A stretch of DNA of 64,000 bases from Dysgonomonas gadei ATCC BAA-286 (GTDB taxonomy: Bacteria; Bacteroidota; Bacteroidia; Bacteroidales; Dysgonomonadaceae): positions 73,807 to 137,806 of the forward strand of contig NZ_GL891983.1 of the NCBI RefSeq assembly GCF_000213555.1, read 5' to 3'. The translations under genes were made by a program, and so were the position numbers. Below, in pieces: positions 1 to 8,987 of this stretch. Below the pieces are notes generated by a model, which did no database searches, was not told where the DNA came from, and saw only the letters and a program-made list of their open reading frames with translations. The number at the start of each line of letters is the position of its first letter. Positions within the stretch are counted from its first letter, which is position 1.

Positions 1-434
1 TTCATCGGCAGCACACTCTGTACAAATATCTGTGTATCGGGACTTCCGCTTTTTATCTGATAAATGAGGGATTTGATGCCGACCATTATCTTTTCATTTG
101 GGCGGCCTAACGAAATATCATTGATACCTGCCATTAGAAAGAGTTTCATGGGTTTGGCATCGATTATCTCGCGGAGACGTCCCAGCATACCGAATATATT
201 ATCCCCTGCGATACCCCGGTTTGCAACGTTCATTCCGGGAAAGTATTCTTCCCATTTCCCTGCTTGGGTAAGGCTGTTTCCAAGAAAAACGATCTGTCCT
301 TCTTTCAGGGGATTCGCCTTAAACACAGCCATCCGGTCTATATAAATCTGATTATCCAAAATATTCTCTTTTATTTCCTGCCCCATAGCGTGGAACGAAA
401 GTAATAACAAGGATGCCAGTAATATGGTTCTCAT
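1..434 (-). CDS. SGNH/GDSL-family hydrolase, C-terminus cut by window edge
   Basis: The first 144 codons of a secreted SGNH hydrolase are visible; the rest lies beyond base 1. After a signal peptide (about residues 1-18, ending AMGQ) comes block I, GNSLTQ, with the presumed nucleophile Ser54. A block II-like NRGIAGDN follows, and then block III, AGINDIS, which supplies the oxyanion-hole Asn. This order is typical of lysophospholipase L1/acetylhydrolase-like SGNH enzymes, which deacylate sugars or lipids outside the cytoplasm. The substrate cannot be told from the sequence. The ATG at 434 is chosen because the signal peptide follows at once. The gene runs in the same direction as the ABC-F gene, which ends 22 bp upstream of its start codon, so the two may share a transcript. 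Confidence 0.85.
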   Translation of the reverse strand, partial: MRTILLASLLLLSFHAMGQEIKENILDNQIYIDRMAVFKANPLKEGQIVFLGNSLTQAGKWEEYFPGMNVANRGIAGDNIFGMLGRLREIIDAKPMKLFLMAGINDISLGRPNEKIMVGIKSLIYQIKSGSPDTQIFVQSVLPM

Positions 435-455
435 ATTTGAAGAATTTGTATAGGG

Positions 456-2399
456 TTAGTTATTATTCATATTCTCCAATTCCACTGTCAGTTCCTCCCA
501 GTGTTTCATATCATCCTGTAACTCCTTTGTCAGTTGTCCATGCTTTTCGAATAGCGATGCATCGGCAGCGCCTTCCGGAGAGGTTAACTTAACCTCTATT
601 TCAGCTATATGGCTTTCCTTTTTTTCGATAAGTTGCTCTAACTCCGATATCTGTTTCTCCACCCGTTTAATCTGCCGACTCAGTTCCTTACGTTCTTCAT
701 AAGATAGTTTATTGACAGGTTCAGACTCTGGCATACTTTCTGTCTTCGCTGTAGACGGCACAGCAGTTGACACTTCCAGTTCTTTAAGGCTATCCATCTT
801 TTTTCGTTGCAGGAATTCATAAATTCCTCCAAGATGCTCTTTCACCTGCTGATTGCCAAACTCATATACCTTATCCACCAAGCCATTCAGGAAATCACGG
901 TCATGCGATACAACAATCACAGTACCCTCAAATTCCCTCAATGCGTCTTTCAGTACATCTTTCGATTTCATATCGAGGTGGTTGGTAGGCTCATCCAGAA
1001 TTAGCAGGTTTACAGGTTCGAGCAGCAAGCGGATCATTGCCAGACGGCTACGTTCTCCTCCCGAAAGGACTTTCACCTTCTTATCAGAGGCTTCGCCGCC
1101 AAACATAAAAGCGCCAAGTATATCCCGTATTTTAGTACGAATATCGCCGACAGCGACATAGTCTATTGTTTCAAAGACAGTTCTTTCTTCATCCAGCAAT
1201 TGCGCCTGATTCTGTGCGAAGTATCCGATCTTTACATTATGTCCCAACTCTAATTTTCCTTTAAAGTCGGTTTCACCCATGATACACTTTACGAGTGTAG
1301 ATTTACCTTCACCGTTCTTACCTACAAAAGCGACTTTGTCTCCCCTGTTGATAGTAAAGGTCACGTCCTTGAATATAAGATGGTTGCCATAGCTTTTCTC
1401 CACAGTTTCAGTTATCACGGGATATGAACCGGAACGTGGGGCCGGGGGAAACTTCAGATTCAGCATAGCATTATCTTCATCATCCACCTCGAGCCGCTCT
1501 ATTTTGTCGAGCTGCTTGATACGCGATTGTACCTGCACGGCTTTCGTAGCCTTATAACGGAAACGTTCGATAAATTCTTCAGTCTTCTGTATCTGTTTCT
1601 GCTGATTTTCGAAAGCACGCATCTGATGTTCACGGTGCTCTTTTCGTAATTCTACATATTTGGAATAAGGCGCTTTATAATCATAAATCCTACCAAGGGA
1701 TATTTCAACAGTCCGCAAAGTAACAGCATCCAGAAAAGCCCTGTCATGCGAAACAAGAATCACTGCATTAGCCCGGGTTGCCAGAAAATTTTCGAGCCAT
1801 TGGATAGATTCAATATCCAGATGGTTGGTCGGCTCATCGAGGAGTAAAACATCGGGACGCAAAAGTAGTATTTTAGCCAATTCTATACGCATACGCCATC
1901 CTCCGCTGAATTCGCTGGTGGGACGGGTAAAATCCGTACGGCTAAAACCTAAGCCCGTCAGAGTCTTCTCTATTTCAGCCTGAAAGTTATTTCCGCCCGA
2001 CATAAGAAACTGTTCGTTCAGATGGGCTGATTTTTCTATCAAATTGTGATATGCTTCCGATTCGTAATCGGTTCTTTCGGCAAGTTGTTGGTTAACATAC
2101 TCCAGCTCGGCTTCCATTTTCTGAATATGTTCGAAAGCCAGAGATGCTTCTTCAAAAACCGTATTCCCTTCTTTGAGGGTCATATGCTGTGGCAAATAGC
2201 CGATTGTTATATCTTTAGGATATGAGATATTGCCTCGTGTAGGCGGTTGCAATCCTGCAAATATTTTGAGCATGGTAGATTTACCTGCTCCATTTTTTCC
2301 TACAAGGGCAATCCTGTCTTTTTTATTCACTACGAACGATATATCGTCAAAGAGGGTAAATCCTCCGAATTCTACCGTAAGTCCTTCTACTGAAATCAC
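456..2399 (-). CDS. ABC-F family ATP-binding protein (Uup/YheS/EttA-like)
   Basis: A soluble 647-residue protein with two ABC ATPase cassettes and no membrane segment, which is the ABC-F plan. Cassette 1 has Walker A GKNGAGKST (about 34-42), signature FSGGWRMR and Walker B LLLDEPTNHLD. Cassette 2 has Walker A GKNGEGKST, signature LSGGERSRLAM and a second LDEPTNHLD. The linker between cassettes is long and charged (EHREHQMRAFENQQKQIQK), corresponding to the P-site tRNA-interaction motif of the family. The last roughly 100 residues form a Lys/Glu-rich coiled coil, as in Uup. ABC-F proteins bind the ribosomal E site and relieve stalled or antibiotic-blocked translation. Which subfamily this one belongs to is not clear. 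It is probably a housekeeping factor rather than a resistance protein. A TAnnTTTG element at 2423-2430 gives a short leader. Confidence 0.92.
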   Translation of the reverse strand: MISVEGLTVEFGGFTLFDDISFVVNKKDRIALVGKNGAGKSTMLKIFAGLQPPTRGNISYPKDITIGYLPQHMTLKEGNTVFEEASLAFEHIQKMEAELEYVNQQLAERTDYESEAYHNLIEKSAHLNEQFLMSGGNNFQAEIEKTLTGLGFSRTDFTRPTSEFSGGWRMRIELAKILLLRPDVLLLDEPTNHLDIESIQWLENFLATRANAVILVSHDRAFLDAVTLRTVEISLGRIYDYKAPYSKYVELRKEHREHQMRAFENQQKQIQKTEEFIERFRYKATKAVQVQSRIKQLDKIERLEVDDEDNAMLNLKFPPAPRSGSYPVITETVEKSYGNHLIFKDVTFTINRGDKVAFVGKNGEGKSTLVKCIMGETDFKGKLELGHNVKIGYFAQNQAQLLDEERTVFETIDYVAVGDIRTKIRDILGAFMFGGEASDKKVKVLSGGERSRLAMIRLLLEPVNLLILDEPTNHLDMKSKDVLKDALREFEGTVIVVSHDRDFLNGLVDKVYEFGNQQVKEHLGGIYEFLQRKKMDSLKELEVSTAVPSTAKTESMPESEPVNKLSYEERKELSRQIKRVEKQISELEQLIEKKESHIAEIEVKLTSPEGAADASLFEKHGQLTKELQDDMKHWEELTVELENMNNN

Positions 2400-2422
2400 A
2401 ATTAATATATTTTAAATCTATG

Positions 2423-2430
2423 CAAAAGTA
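2423..2430 (-). promoter_or_regulatory. Bacteroidota -7 promoter element for the ABC-F gene
   Basis: Reads TACTTTTG on the minus strand, matching TAnnTTTG, and sits 24 bp upstream of the ATG at 2399. No clear TTTG -33 box was found. Confidence 0.45.
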
Positions 2431-2491
2431 GGGAATTTTGTTGATAGCTAAATAGAAACAAGGCTAAATAAGCAATTTGGGAAAATAAAAT

Positions 2492-2499
2492 TATCTTTG
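2492..2499 (+). promoter_or_regulatory. -7 promoter element for the GNAT gene
   Basis: TATCTTTG, a perfect TAnnTTTG match 23 bp before the ATG at 2523. A TTTG at 2476-2479 is too close (12 bp) to be the usual -33 box. Confidence 0.5.
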
Positions 2500-2522
2500 A
2501 CAAGATAAACATTTATAATATT

Positions 2523-3023
2523 ATGGACTTCAAATTAAGGGAATGGCATAACGATGACTTAGATAGTATGGTCAAGCATGCCAACAATTACAACATAGCC
2601 AAATTTCTTACAGATAGGTTTCCGCATCCCTATACCTATGATGATGCAAAAGAATATTTTTCCTCTATTTCAAGGCAATACCCCACTCAGGTCTTTGCAA
2701 TTTCTATTGACGGCGAAGCTGTGGGGTCAATCGGATTATTCCCTCAAACTGATATCCATGCCAAGAATGCAGAAATGGGCTATTGGTTATCAGAAGAATA
2801 TTGGGGAAATGGGATAATGCCTGAGGCAATAAAGCAGATTGTGGATTACGGCTTTAAAACATTTGACATAACACGTATCTTCGCTCGTCCATTCGGTACA
2901 AATCTTCAATCCCAACGCGTATTGGAAAAAGCCGGCTTTACACTTGAAGCCAGATTTGAAAAAGCCCTATTCAAAAACGGAGTGTTCATTGATGAATTAA
3001 TATACGCAATAAGAAAAATTTGA
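2523..3023 (+). CDS. GNAT family N-acetyltransferase (RimJ/RimL-like)
   Basis: A 166-residue single-domain acetyltransferase of the RimJ/RimL type (Acetyltransf_3). It starts with the typical FKLREWHNDDLDSMVKHANN segment. The acetyl-CoA site is represented by the GYWLSEEYWGNGIMPEAI stretch (a variant of the Q/RxxGxG/A loop). It ends with the conserved LQSQRVLEKAGFTLEARFEK block, which in the family packs around the pantetheine arm. Members acetylate the alpha-amino group of ribosomal proteins or small molecules; the acceptor here is unknown. It is a monocistronic plus-strand gene divergent from the ABC-F gene and convergent with the CPBP protease gene, with 33 bp between the two stop codons. 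Confidence 0.88.
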   Translation: MDFKLREWHNDDLDSMVKHANNYNIAKFLTDRFPHPYTYDDAKEYFSSISRQYPTQVFAISIDGEAVGSIGLFPQTDIHAKNAEMGYWLSEEYWGNGIMPEAIKQIVDYGFKTFDITRIFARPFGTNLQSQRVLEKAGFTLEARFEKALFKNGVFIDELIYAIRKI

Positions 3024-3056
3024 AAATAACTCTGAAATAGATTCTCCAATATAAGA

Positions 3057-4007
3057 TTAAGCACCTCCCTTTTCGATAGGACTGATCTGTATTTTCTTAT
3101 TCATTGTAGAAAACTTCCAACCATATCTTTTATAGAGAAATAATATAAGCAAGGTCCCGGCAATAACCACTTCGATAAGCCCGCCAACCGGATCAACCTC
3201 TTTTATACTGAATATCGCATCCGTCTGAAAAGCTGACGAAGCATGCGTTACAAACAGGCTGGCAAATATATTATTTGCAGCATGTATTCCCATAGCCACT
3301 TCAATACCATCATCGAGAATACTTACCAGACCTAGTATCAAACCCATAGATAAATAATTAGCCATCATGATGAAAAAGCCAAACTCTTTTACTTCCGGAT
3401 TAGCTACATGAAGTAAAGCAAAGATTAAAGATGGGATAATCAGCGCAGTCCAACGGTTTTTAGTCAGATTACCTAATCCCTGAGCCAGATATCCGCGAAA
3501 GGCAAGTTCTTCGAAACTCGTCTGAAAAGGAATCAATATAAACGATATAAAGACTAATGGTATAAATGAAGTTATATCCAATTGAAAAGTAAAAACCGAC
3601 GGAGATATAAAATACTGGATGACCAAGGGAATTAACATCAATAATGACCAACAAGCAGCTCCTGTAAAAAAACGGGGCCAGCGAACTTTGGGTGTTCCGT
3701 TTATAACTTCCTGAAAACTTTGACCGTTTAATAGTTTTATGAAAAACAATAGAATAAAGAATCCTAATACCAGCGGAAATAGCAGTAATACAAATGCAAA
3801 GTTGGATGATATCCCCAAGGCTGTGGGGTCAGACATCATAGCCATCCCCGAAACCATATCCCCTCCGTTCTGAATTATTTTGATTACTGCTACAATCATC
3901 AAGGGTACAACACCAACAAAACTAGCGAGTATAAAGGAAATAAACAAAACAACAATATATTTCCAAAAACTGTTCCTTTTGTTTAATGCACTTTCAAGAT
4001 GTTTCAT
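3057..4007 (-). CDS. CPBP family intramembrane glutamic endopeptidase
   Basis: A 316-residue polytopic membrane protein with about eight hydrophobic segments. It carries all three Abi/CPBP (Rce1-like) motifs: EELAFR (Glu166, Glu167, Arg171), FALLH (His200) and HAANN (His242, Asn246). In the family the glutamates and histidines form the intramembrane active site, and relatives cleave prenylated or bacteriocin-type peptides or regulate transcription factors. No dedicated substrate gene lies beside it. The start is the ATG at 4007, shortly before a first hydrophobic segment. It appears monocistronic, with a TAnnTTTG element at 4073-4080. Confidence 0.9.
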   Translation of the reverse strand: MKHLESALNKRNSFWKYIVVLFISFILASFVGVVPLMIVAVIKIIQNGGDMVSGMAMMSDPTALGISSNFAFVLLLFPLVLGFFILLFFIKLLNGQSFQEVINGTPKVRWPRFFTGAACWSLLMLIPLVIQYFISPSVFTFQLDITSFIPLVFISFILIPFQTSFEELAFRGYLAQGLGNLTKNRWTALIIPSLIFALLHVANPEVKEFGFFIMMANYLSMGLILGLVSILDDGIEVAMGIHAANNIFASLFVTHASSAFQTDAIFSIKEVDPVGGLIEVVIAGTLLILFLYKRYGWKFSTMNKKIQISPIEKGGA

Positions 4008-4072
4008 AATATATAGACTTTTTAGTTTACTTATTCTTATTTACATAAGTCGCAATTACCCTGACAGAATCA

Positions 4073-4080
4073 CAAACTTA
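4073..4080 (-). promoter_or_regulatory. -7 promoter element for the CPBP protease gene
   Basis: Minus-strand TAAGTTTG, matching TAnnTTTG, 66 bp upstream of the start codon. Confidence 0.35.
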
Positions 4081-4134
4081 AATAGTTTTATCTGTATTCT
4101 CGCATACCTTCATTCATTTTTGTCATAGATAAAG

Positions 4135-4173
4135 GAAAGGCTGCATAATGATATAATCACTATGCAGCCTTTC
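4135..4173. terminator. Hairpin downstream of the esterase gene
   Basis: A perfect 13 bp stem (GAAAGGCTGCATA / TATGCAGCCTTTC) with a 13 nt loop. It lies 86 bp beyond the esterase stop and behind the CPBP promoter. The T-tract is weak on both strands, so termination is likely but not certain. Confidence 0.55.
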
Positions 4174-4259
4174 TAACCACTTACATACAGAACTGAATAT
4201 TATTTAATAAACAGCCCAACCTAAAACAACCTTACCTTAAAAATAACCAAACCAATCTT

Positions 4260-5024
4260 TTATTTTTTATGCTTAAACAGCCAGGGAACCAATCCTTCTT
4301 CAGCGAAAGCATTCACCCAACTGCCATGATTTACGCCTTTATATTCAGTATATTCTACGTCACACCCGAGAGCCTTTAGCCGTGCATAAATATTTCTGGA
4401 ATTGTCTACCGGAACCACCGAATCGTCATCCCCGTGAAAAAGCCATACTGCTGTATGCCTGGCATATAACGGCAATTTACTCAAATCAGTACCTCCACAT
4501 ATAGGGAACGCAGCAGCAAAAGTCCCGGGCATGCGCCACAACATTTCCAGCGTACCCATACCACCCATAGACAGGCCCCCGATATACACTCTGCTCACAT
4601 CTACTTTACCGGACGACAACCAATCCTGAATAAGCCACATAGCCGTCTTCATCGATTGTGTAGGTTCGTCAGACAGTCCGAAAGTCAGGGTCATCTTATC
4701 ATCGATCTGATGACGGGCTACATTAGACCAATAATTATTGGCAGGACATTGCGGCACAATAACGATAGCCGGATAGGCTGACTGAAAATGTTCTGATAAG
4801 AACTGCTTGCCATGCGTCAGTTGCTTTTGGTTATCATCGCCCCGTTCACCTGCACCATGCAACATTACTACCAATGGATATTGTTTAGTTGCATCATAAT
4901 TTTCCGGGTACATCACCAGATAAGGCAAGGCATATCCGTTTACCATATACGACGCATTCTTAAACTGGGCAAAGCCATACACAGTACATACAAACAAGAT
5001 AAAAATGAAGATACTTCTTTTCAT
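4260..5024 (-). CDS. Secreted alpha/beta hydrolase (prolyl oligopeptidase/feruloyl esterase-like)
   Basis: A 254-residue exported alpha/beta-hydrolase. A signal peptide (about 1-19, ending YGFAQ) is followed by the oxyanion motif MLHGAGERGDD (about 54-64). The nucleophile elbow GGLSMGGMG has Ser152. The acid loop is HGDDDSVVP (Asp200 or Asp201) and the catalytic His233 is in GVNHGSW. This complete triad and the short length fit the Bacteroidota prolyl oligopeptidase-like or PHB-depolymerase-like carboxylesterases found in glycan loci. It probably removes ester substituents in the periplasm. Its own promoter (5050-5057) and the terminator at 5215-5240 suggest it is transcribed apart from the upstream glycoside hydrolase genes, although it belongs to the same neighbourhood. 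Confidence 0.85.
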   Translation of the reverse strand: MKRSIFIFILFVCTVYGFAQFKNASYMVNGYALPYLVMYPENYDATKQYPLVVMLHGAGERGDDNQKQLTHGKQFLSEHFQSAYPAIVIVPQCPANNYWSNVARHQIDDKMTLTFGLSDEPTQSMKTAMWLIQDWLSSGKVDVSRVYIGGLSMGGMGTLEMLWRMPGTFAAAFPICGGTDLSKLPLYARHTAVWLFHGDDDSVVPVDNSRNIYARLKALGCDVEYTEYKGVNHGSWVNAFAEEGLVPWLFKHKK

Positions 5025-5049
5025 ACTTATATATTTAATATTAGACTTA

Positions 5050-5057
5050 CAAAGATA
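5050..5057 (-). promoter_or_regulatory. -7 promoter element for the esterase gene
   Basis: Minus-strand TATCTTTG, perfect TAnnTTTG, 26 bp upstream of the esterase ATG. It starts directly after the stop codon of the remnant at 5059-5190, which fits an independent transcription unit. Confidence 0.5.
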
Positions 5058-5058
5058 A

Positions 5059-5190
5059 CTATAATGCCTCTACCCTAACCCATTGTGAAGTCCCGTTTTC
5101 ATCAATCGCTTCAATCGCGAAATAATAAGGCTTCGTCTTATCCATTCCGGGATAAAAGATATGATCGCGGATCTGTTTACATTCATGTAT
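5059..5190 (-). pseudogene. C-terminal remnant of a lost secreted glycan-locus protein
   Basis: On the minus strand an open frame of 43 codons ends in TAG at 5059-5061 and is closed upstream by an in-frame TAA at 5191-5193. It has no usable ATG near its beginning. It reads HIFYPGMDKTKPYYFAIEAI and then DENGTSQWVRVEAL. The pattern YYFAIEAxxENG is typical of the last beta-strands of fibronectin III-like domains at the ends of secreted glycosidases and related proteins. I read it as the surviving tail of a gene whose body was deleted between the GH144 gene and the esterase gene. The parent family cannot be named with confidence. Confidence 0.55.
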
Positions 5191-5214
5191 TTACTTTTTT
5201 GTAAGAAAAACTAA

Positions 5215-5240
5215 AAGGCCGTACCTGAATACAGCCCCTT
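5215..5240 (-). terminator. Intrinsic terminator after the first GH144 gene
   Basis: On the minus strand AAGG-(GG bulge)-CTGTA pairs with TACGG-CCTT across a TTCAGG loop and is followed by TTTTAGTTTTTC. It lies 17 bp after the stop codon at 5258 and probably ends the SusCD-to-GH144 transcript. Confidence 0.6.
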
Positions 5241-5257
5241 AGCTAAAAAAAGAGTAT

Positions 5258-6622
5258 TTATTTTAATGCGGATGATTCAAAACCTAATTTTTTCAATCCT
5301 CTTTGCACATCAGGATGACTCATAAAGAGATTCCACAACAGTTGTGAACGGTAATTCTCGATCATAACCGCTATAGGCCCCTGATCGATAGCCAGATAAC
5401 GTTGCGGATACCAATTATCAGTTTCACTATATGCATCATAAAACCCATATTGTCCCCATACTTTATCTCCCATATTATACAGATTCCTCATTACGTTCAT
5501 CGATTCTTCCGGTGTGTAAACAATAGAAGATAATGCTGCGGTAGGGGATATTACACCACGATCACCGGCTTCATCCGGTTCGTGGGCAGCATATCCTTTT
5601 ACGGAATAACTGGCGGTCAATCCCCATGCATCTTCACCATATCCCTTATATCCTTTCGGATTGCGGATACAGTAAGCCCGGTTTATCAGTGTATAGTTCT
5701 TCATTTCCTGAAAGTAATCGGCATATTCATCTTTCAATCCGGTAGGATTAAGTCCAAGAAAAGAATAATGTGCCCAGAACAAAGGTCCCACTCCACTATT
5801 GCTTTGATAACGCATGTTTAATGTATAGCCTTCCAGTTCATGCGGCCCGATGATTTTACCACCTTCGGCCCATCCTTCATGATATACTTCGGCTGGTACG
5901 CCATGTGTGGGAGAACAGGCAGCCAGTACATATGTAATCAGACATTCGTTATATCCACGTATAGGAAAGTTCATTTCCCATGAGTGATTGGGACTCCAAT
6001 GCCAGTATAATACATTTTTACTGTTGCGATGCCAGTTCCAGTCCACATTCTTCCATATTTTATCAATCCGTGCAGCTAATGCCCTTTCGGCATCAGAACC
6101 GTCAACATAGTATTGATGCAAGGCTAGTAGTCCTTGTAGCAGGAAAGATGTCTCTACTAAATCACCTCCATTGTCCTTATCACTAAATCCCTGAACTTTT
6201 CCGGTCTTACCATTCCACCAATGAGGATAAACCCCGTGGAAGGAATCTGCTTTTTCCAAAAAATCTATAATCCGGGTCATTCGTTCCAGACCTTGTTCAC
6301 GAGTAACATACCCCCGGTCAATACCTGCAATTATAGCCATTATGCCAAAGCCGCTACCACCGGATGTTACCACATCCTTATCGTGCCTTCCATAATCTCC
6401 ATCTACATGGAAACGCTCGCGCGCCATCCCGCTGTTTTGCTCGGCTCCATCCCAAAAATACAGGAATGTCCTGCGTTGAACACTATCTAACAACGCCTCA
6501 TCCGATATCTCTGTTGTATCACTGCCATTAGCAGTTTGATTCGCTGATGGCTTCTGTTTACAACTAACAATACCTGATAAAAGGGCTAATAAGATAAAAG
6601 CAAAAAGATGTATCTTTTTCAT
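5258..6622 (-). CDS. GH144 beta-1,2-glucanase family lipoprotein (glucoamylase-like, PF10091)
   Basis: A 454-residue lipoprotein (LSGIVSC lipobox, Cys21) whose body matches the family once called glucoamylase and now GH144. Conserved landmarks include LLDSVQRRTFLYFWDGAEQ near residue 45, then ARERFHVDG, NGGDLVETSFLLQGLL, VLYWHWSP, GYNECLITYVLAACSPTHG, and a terminal IDQGPIAVMIENYRSQLLW. Characterised GH144 enzymes (Chitinophaga pinensis, Parabacteroides distasonis) cut beta-1,2-glucan to sophorose or sophorooligosaccharides. It is the last enzyme of the locus, 20 bp downstream of the GH3 gene. It lacks the N-terminal Ig-like domain of its paralogue at 8988-10643, so one may act at the cell surface and the other in the periplasm (inference). 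Confidence 0.88.
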   Translation of the reverse strand: MKKIHLFAFILLALLSGIVSCKQKPSANQTANGSDTTEISDEALLDSVQRRTFLYFWDGAEQNSGMARERFHVDGDYGRHDKDVVTSGGSGFGIMAIIAGIDRGYVTREQGLERMTRIIDFLEKADSFHGVYPHWWNGKTGKVQGFSDKDNGGDLVETSFLLQGLLALHQYYVDGSDAERALAARIDKIWKNVDWNWHRNSKNVLYWHWSPNHSWEMNFPIRGYNECLITYVLAACSPTHGVPAEVYHEGWAEGGKIIGPHELEGYTLNMRYQSNSGVGPLFWAHYSFLGLNPTGLKDEYADYFQEMKNYTLINRAYCIRNPKGYKGYGEDAWGLTASYSVKGYAAHEPDEAGDRGVISPTAALSSIVYTPEESMNVMRNLYNMGDKVWGQYGFYDAYSETDNWYPQRYLAIDQGPIAVMIENYRSQLLWNLFMSHPDVQRGLKKLGFESSALK

Positions 6623-6642
6623 ATTTTTTTCTGTTTAATGAC

Positions 6643-8940
6643 TTAATTCAACGTAAATCGAGCCGATTTAACATCATGACTATTTCCACCGATCATTACA
6701 TCGAAATCTCCGGGTTCGAATACATAATCAAGATCGTAATTGTAGAACTTCAATAACTCGGGAGTGATCTTAAAACTTACCGTCTTAGACTCTCCTGCCT
6801 TGATAAATACTTTTTCGAAACCTTTCAGTTCTTTCACCGGACGGGTAACACTGCCTACGAGGTCGCGAATATACAGCTGTACAACTTCCGCTCCATCTGC
6901 TTTCCCTTTATTGGTTACCGTTACACTGGCTGTCAGTTCTCCTTTGGCATCAATAGATGCAGAACTTAATTTCACATCGCTATATTCGAATGTTGTATAA
7001 CTAAGACCATATCCGAACGGATAAAGCGGATCATTATCTATATCGAGATAGTTGCTACGGAATTTTTCAAACCATTTACCTTCCTGAAGCGGACGACCTG
7101 TATTCTTATGATTATAAAATAATGGTATTTGTCCTACATTTTTAGGAAAAGTAGCCACCAGTTTACCGCTTGGGTTTGCATCACCGAATAATACATCGCC
7201 TATGGCTTCTGCAGCTTCTGTCCCGCCAAACCAAACATTCAGGATAGCATGCACATTCTCATTCTCCCATGTCAGGGTCAAAGGACGTCCTGTGAATAAT
7301 ACCAGTACGACCGGTTTTCCTGTTTTTAGTAATTCCTTCAAAAGAGTTTTTTGTACATCCGGAATATCCAGATTGGTACGGCTGCTTGCCTCACCACTCA
7401 TCTCCGACGATTCACCGAGAGCAGCAATAATTACATCTGCACTCTTAGCTACATCCAATGCCTCTTTCAGCATTTCTTCATCCGAACGGGTTTCCTTATC
7501 TCTATGTAAAGTACGTCCAAACATAGTGGCATTATTCTCATAAACAGGATCGCTTATAAGATGGCTGCCTTTCGCATACACCACTTTTACATTCCCTCCG
7601 GCGACAGCCTGTACTCCTTCTACAACTGTTTTGGCTGTATCCAGATTCACAGCCACACTCCATGTACCTGGCATATTGGAACGGGTGTTTGCCAATGGAC
7701 CTACTACAGCAATAGTGCCTTGTTTTTTTAATGGCAGTGTATTATTAGCGTTTTTAAGCAGAACGAAACTTTCCGATGCTATTTTACGGGCAACTGCACG
7801 ATGTTCGGGAGTATATATTTCTGTTTTTGCCCGATTTACATCACAGTATTTGTAAGGATTGGAAAATAAACCCAGTTTGTATTTGGCCTCCAATACACGG
7901 CGGCATGCCTGATCTATTTCGGCCTGAGTAACTTTTCCTTCTCTGAGCGATTTACCTACGGTAGCCAGTCCTTCACTTACCATATCCATGTCTATGCCTG
8001 CCTTTAATGCACGAGCCGAAACGGTTTGCAAATCACCTATACCGTGGTCTATCATTTCGCTGATACCTGTATAGTCGGTTACTACAAATCCTTTGAAACC
8101 CCATTTGTCGCGCAAAACATCTGTCATCAGCCATTTATTTGCAGTAGCGGGAACCCCGTCCACTTCATTAAATGAAGCCATCACACTACCTACACCTGCA
8201 TCCACAGCAGCCTGATAAGGATAAAGATATTCATTGAACATACGAATGCGGCTCATATCCACTGTATTATAATCGCGTCCGGCTTCGCCTGCACCATACA
8301 AAGCATAGTGCTTCACACAAGCCATGATATTGGAGTTAAGTGTATAAGCCTTATCTCCTACTCCCTGATAACCATGAATCATCGCTTTTGCAATCTGTCC
8401 TCCCAGGTAAGGGTCTTCACCGCTCCCTTCCGAGAAACGTCCCCAGCGAGGATCGCGGGAAATATCCACCATCGGGCTGAAAGTCCAGCTGATACCATCC
8501 GCACTGGCTTCAATCGCCGCAATGCGGGCCGATTGTTCTATGGCAGCCATATTCCATGTAGCAGCGAGACCTAACGGAATAGGGAAAACAGTCTCGTATC
8601 CGTGGATAACATCCATCCCAAAAATCAACGGAATTTTAAGGCGGCTTTCTTCTACGGCTATACGTTGTACATCCCTGATTTTTTCAACACCTTTTATATT
8701 GAACAATCCCCCGACTTCTCCTTTCTTGATCTTCTCGGCAATGTTGCTGCTTTTTGCCTGTCCGGTAGTAATATCTCCCGAACTTGGCAGATTGAGCTGT
8801 CCGATCTTTTCTTCCAGCGTCATTTTGCCCATCAAGTCATTTATAAACTTATCCATCTTAGGATCCTTAGTCTGCGCCTGTATGCAACCCACAACAGCCA
8901 TACACGCCAGAAACACCTTTAAAAGTTGTTTCGTCTTCAT
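6643..8940 (-). CDS. GH3 beta-glucosidase (BglX-like), probably sophorosidase
   Basis: A 765-residue periplasmic GH3 enzyme. After a signal peptide (to about residue 22) comes the N-terminal (alpha/beta)8 domain with DPRWGRFSEGSGEDP, KHYALYG and the nucleophile Asp289 in GFVVTDYTG. Then follows the alpha/beta-sandwich domain (GRPLTLTWE, WFGGTEAAEAIGDVLFG) and a C-terminal fibronectin III-like domain (KELKGFEKV, GGNSHDVKSA). Length and domain order match BglX-type enzymes. B. thetaiotaomicron BT_3567, a GH3 enzyme, splits sophorose and other beta-1,2-glucooligosaccharides, and the two GH144 neighbours suggest the same task here: release of glucose in the periplasm from oligosaccharides imported by SusCD. 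It is 47 bp from the upstream GH144 gene in one operon. Confidence 0.92.
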   Translation of the reverse strand: MKTKQLLKVFLACMAVVGCIQAQTKDPKMDKFINDLMGKMTLEEKIGQLNLPSSGDITTGQAKSSNIAEKIKKGEVGGLFNIKGVEKIRDVQRIAVEESRLKIPLIFGMDVIHGYETVFPIPLGLAATWNMAAIEQSARIAAIEASADGISWTFSPMVDISRDPRWGRFSEGSGEDPYLGGQIAKAMIHGYQGVGDKAYTLNSNIMACVKHYALYGAGEAGRDYNTVDMSRIRMFNEYLYPYQAAVDAGVGSVMASFNEVDGVPATANKWLMTDVLRDKWGFKGFVVTDYTGISEMIDHGIGDLQTVSARALKAGIDMDMVSEGLATVGKSLREGKVTQAEIDQACRRVLEAKYKLGLFSNPYKYCDVNRAKTEIYTPEHRAVARKIASESFVLLKNANNTLPLKKQGTIAVVGPLANTRSNMPGTWSVAVNLDTAKTVVEGVQAVAGGNVKVVYAKGSHLISDPVYENNATMFGRTLHRDKETRSDEEMLKEALDVAKSADVIIAALGESSEMSGEASSRTNLDIPDVQKTLLKELLKTGKPVVLVLFTGRPLTLTWENENVHAILNVWFGGTEAAEAIGDVLFGDANPSGKLVATFPKNVGQIPLFYNHKNTGRPLQEGKWFEKFRSNYLDIDNDPLYPFGYGLSYTTFEYSDVKLSSASIDAKGELTASVTVTNKGKADGAEVVQLYIRDLVGSVTRPVKELKGFEKVFIKAGESKTVSFKITPELLKFYNYDLDYVFEPGDFDVMIGGNSHDVKSARFTLN

Positions 8941-8987
8941 TTTCCTTAATATATTAATTATAACCTAAACCTTTTACCTAAAATCTC

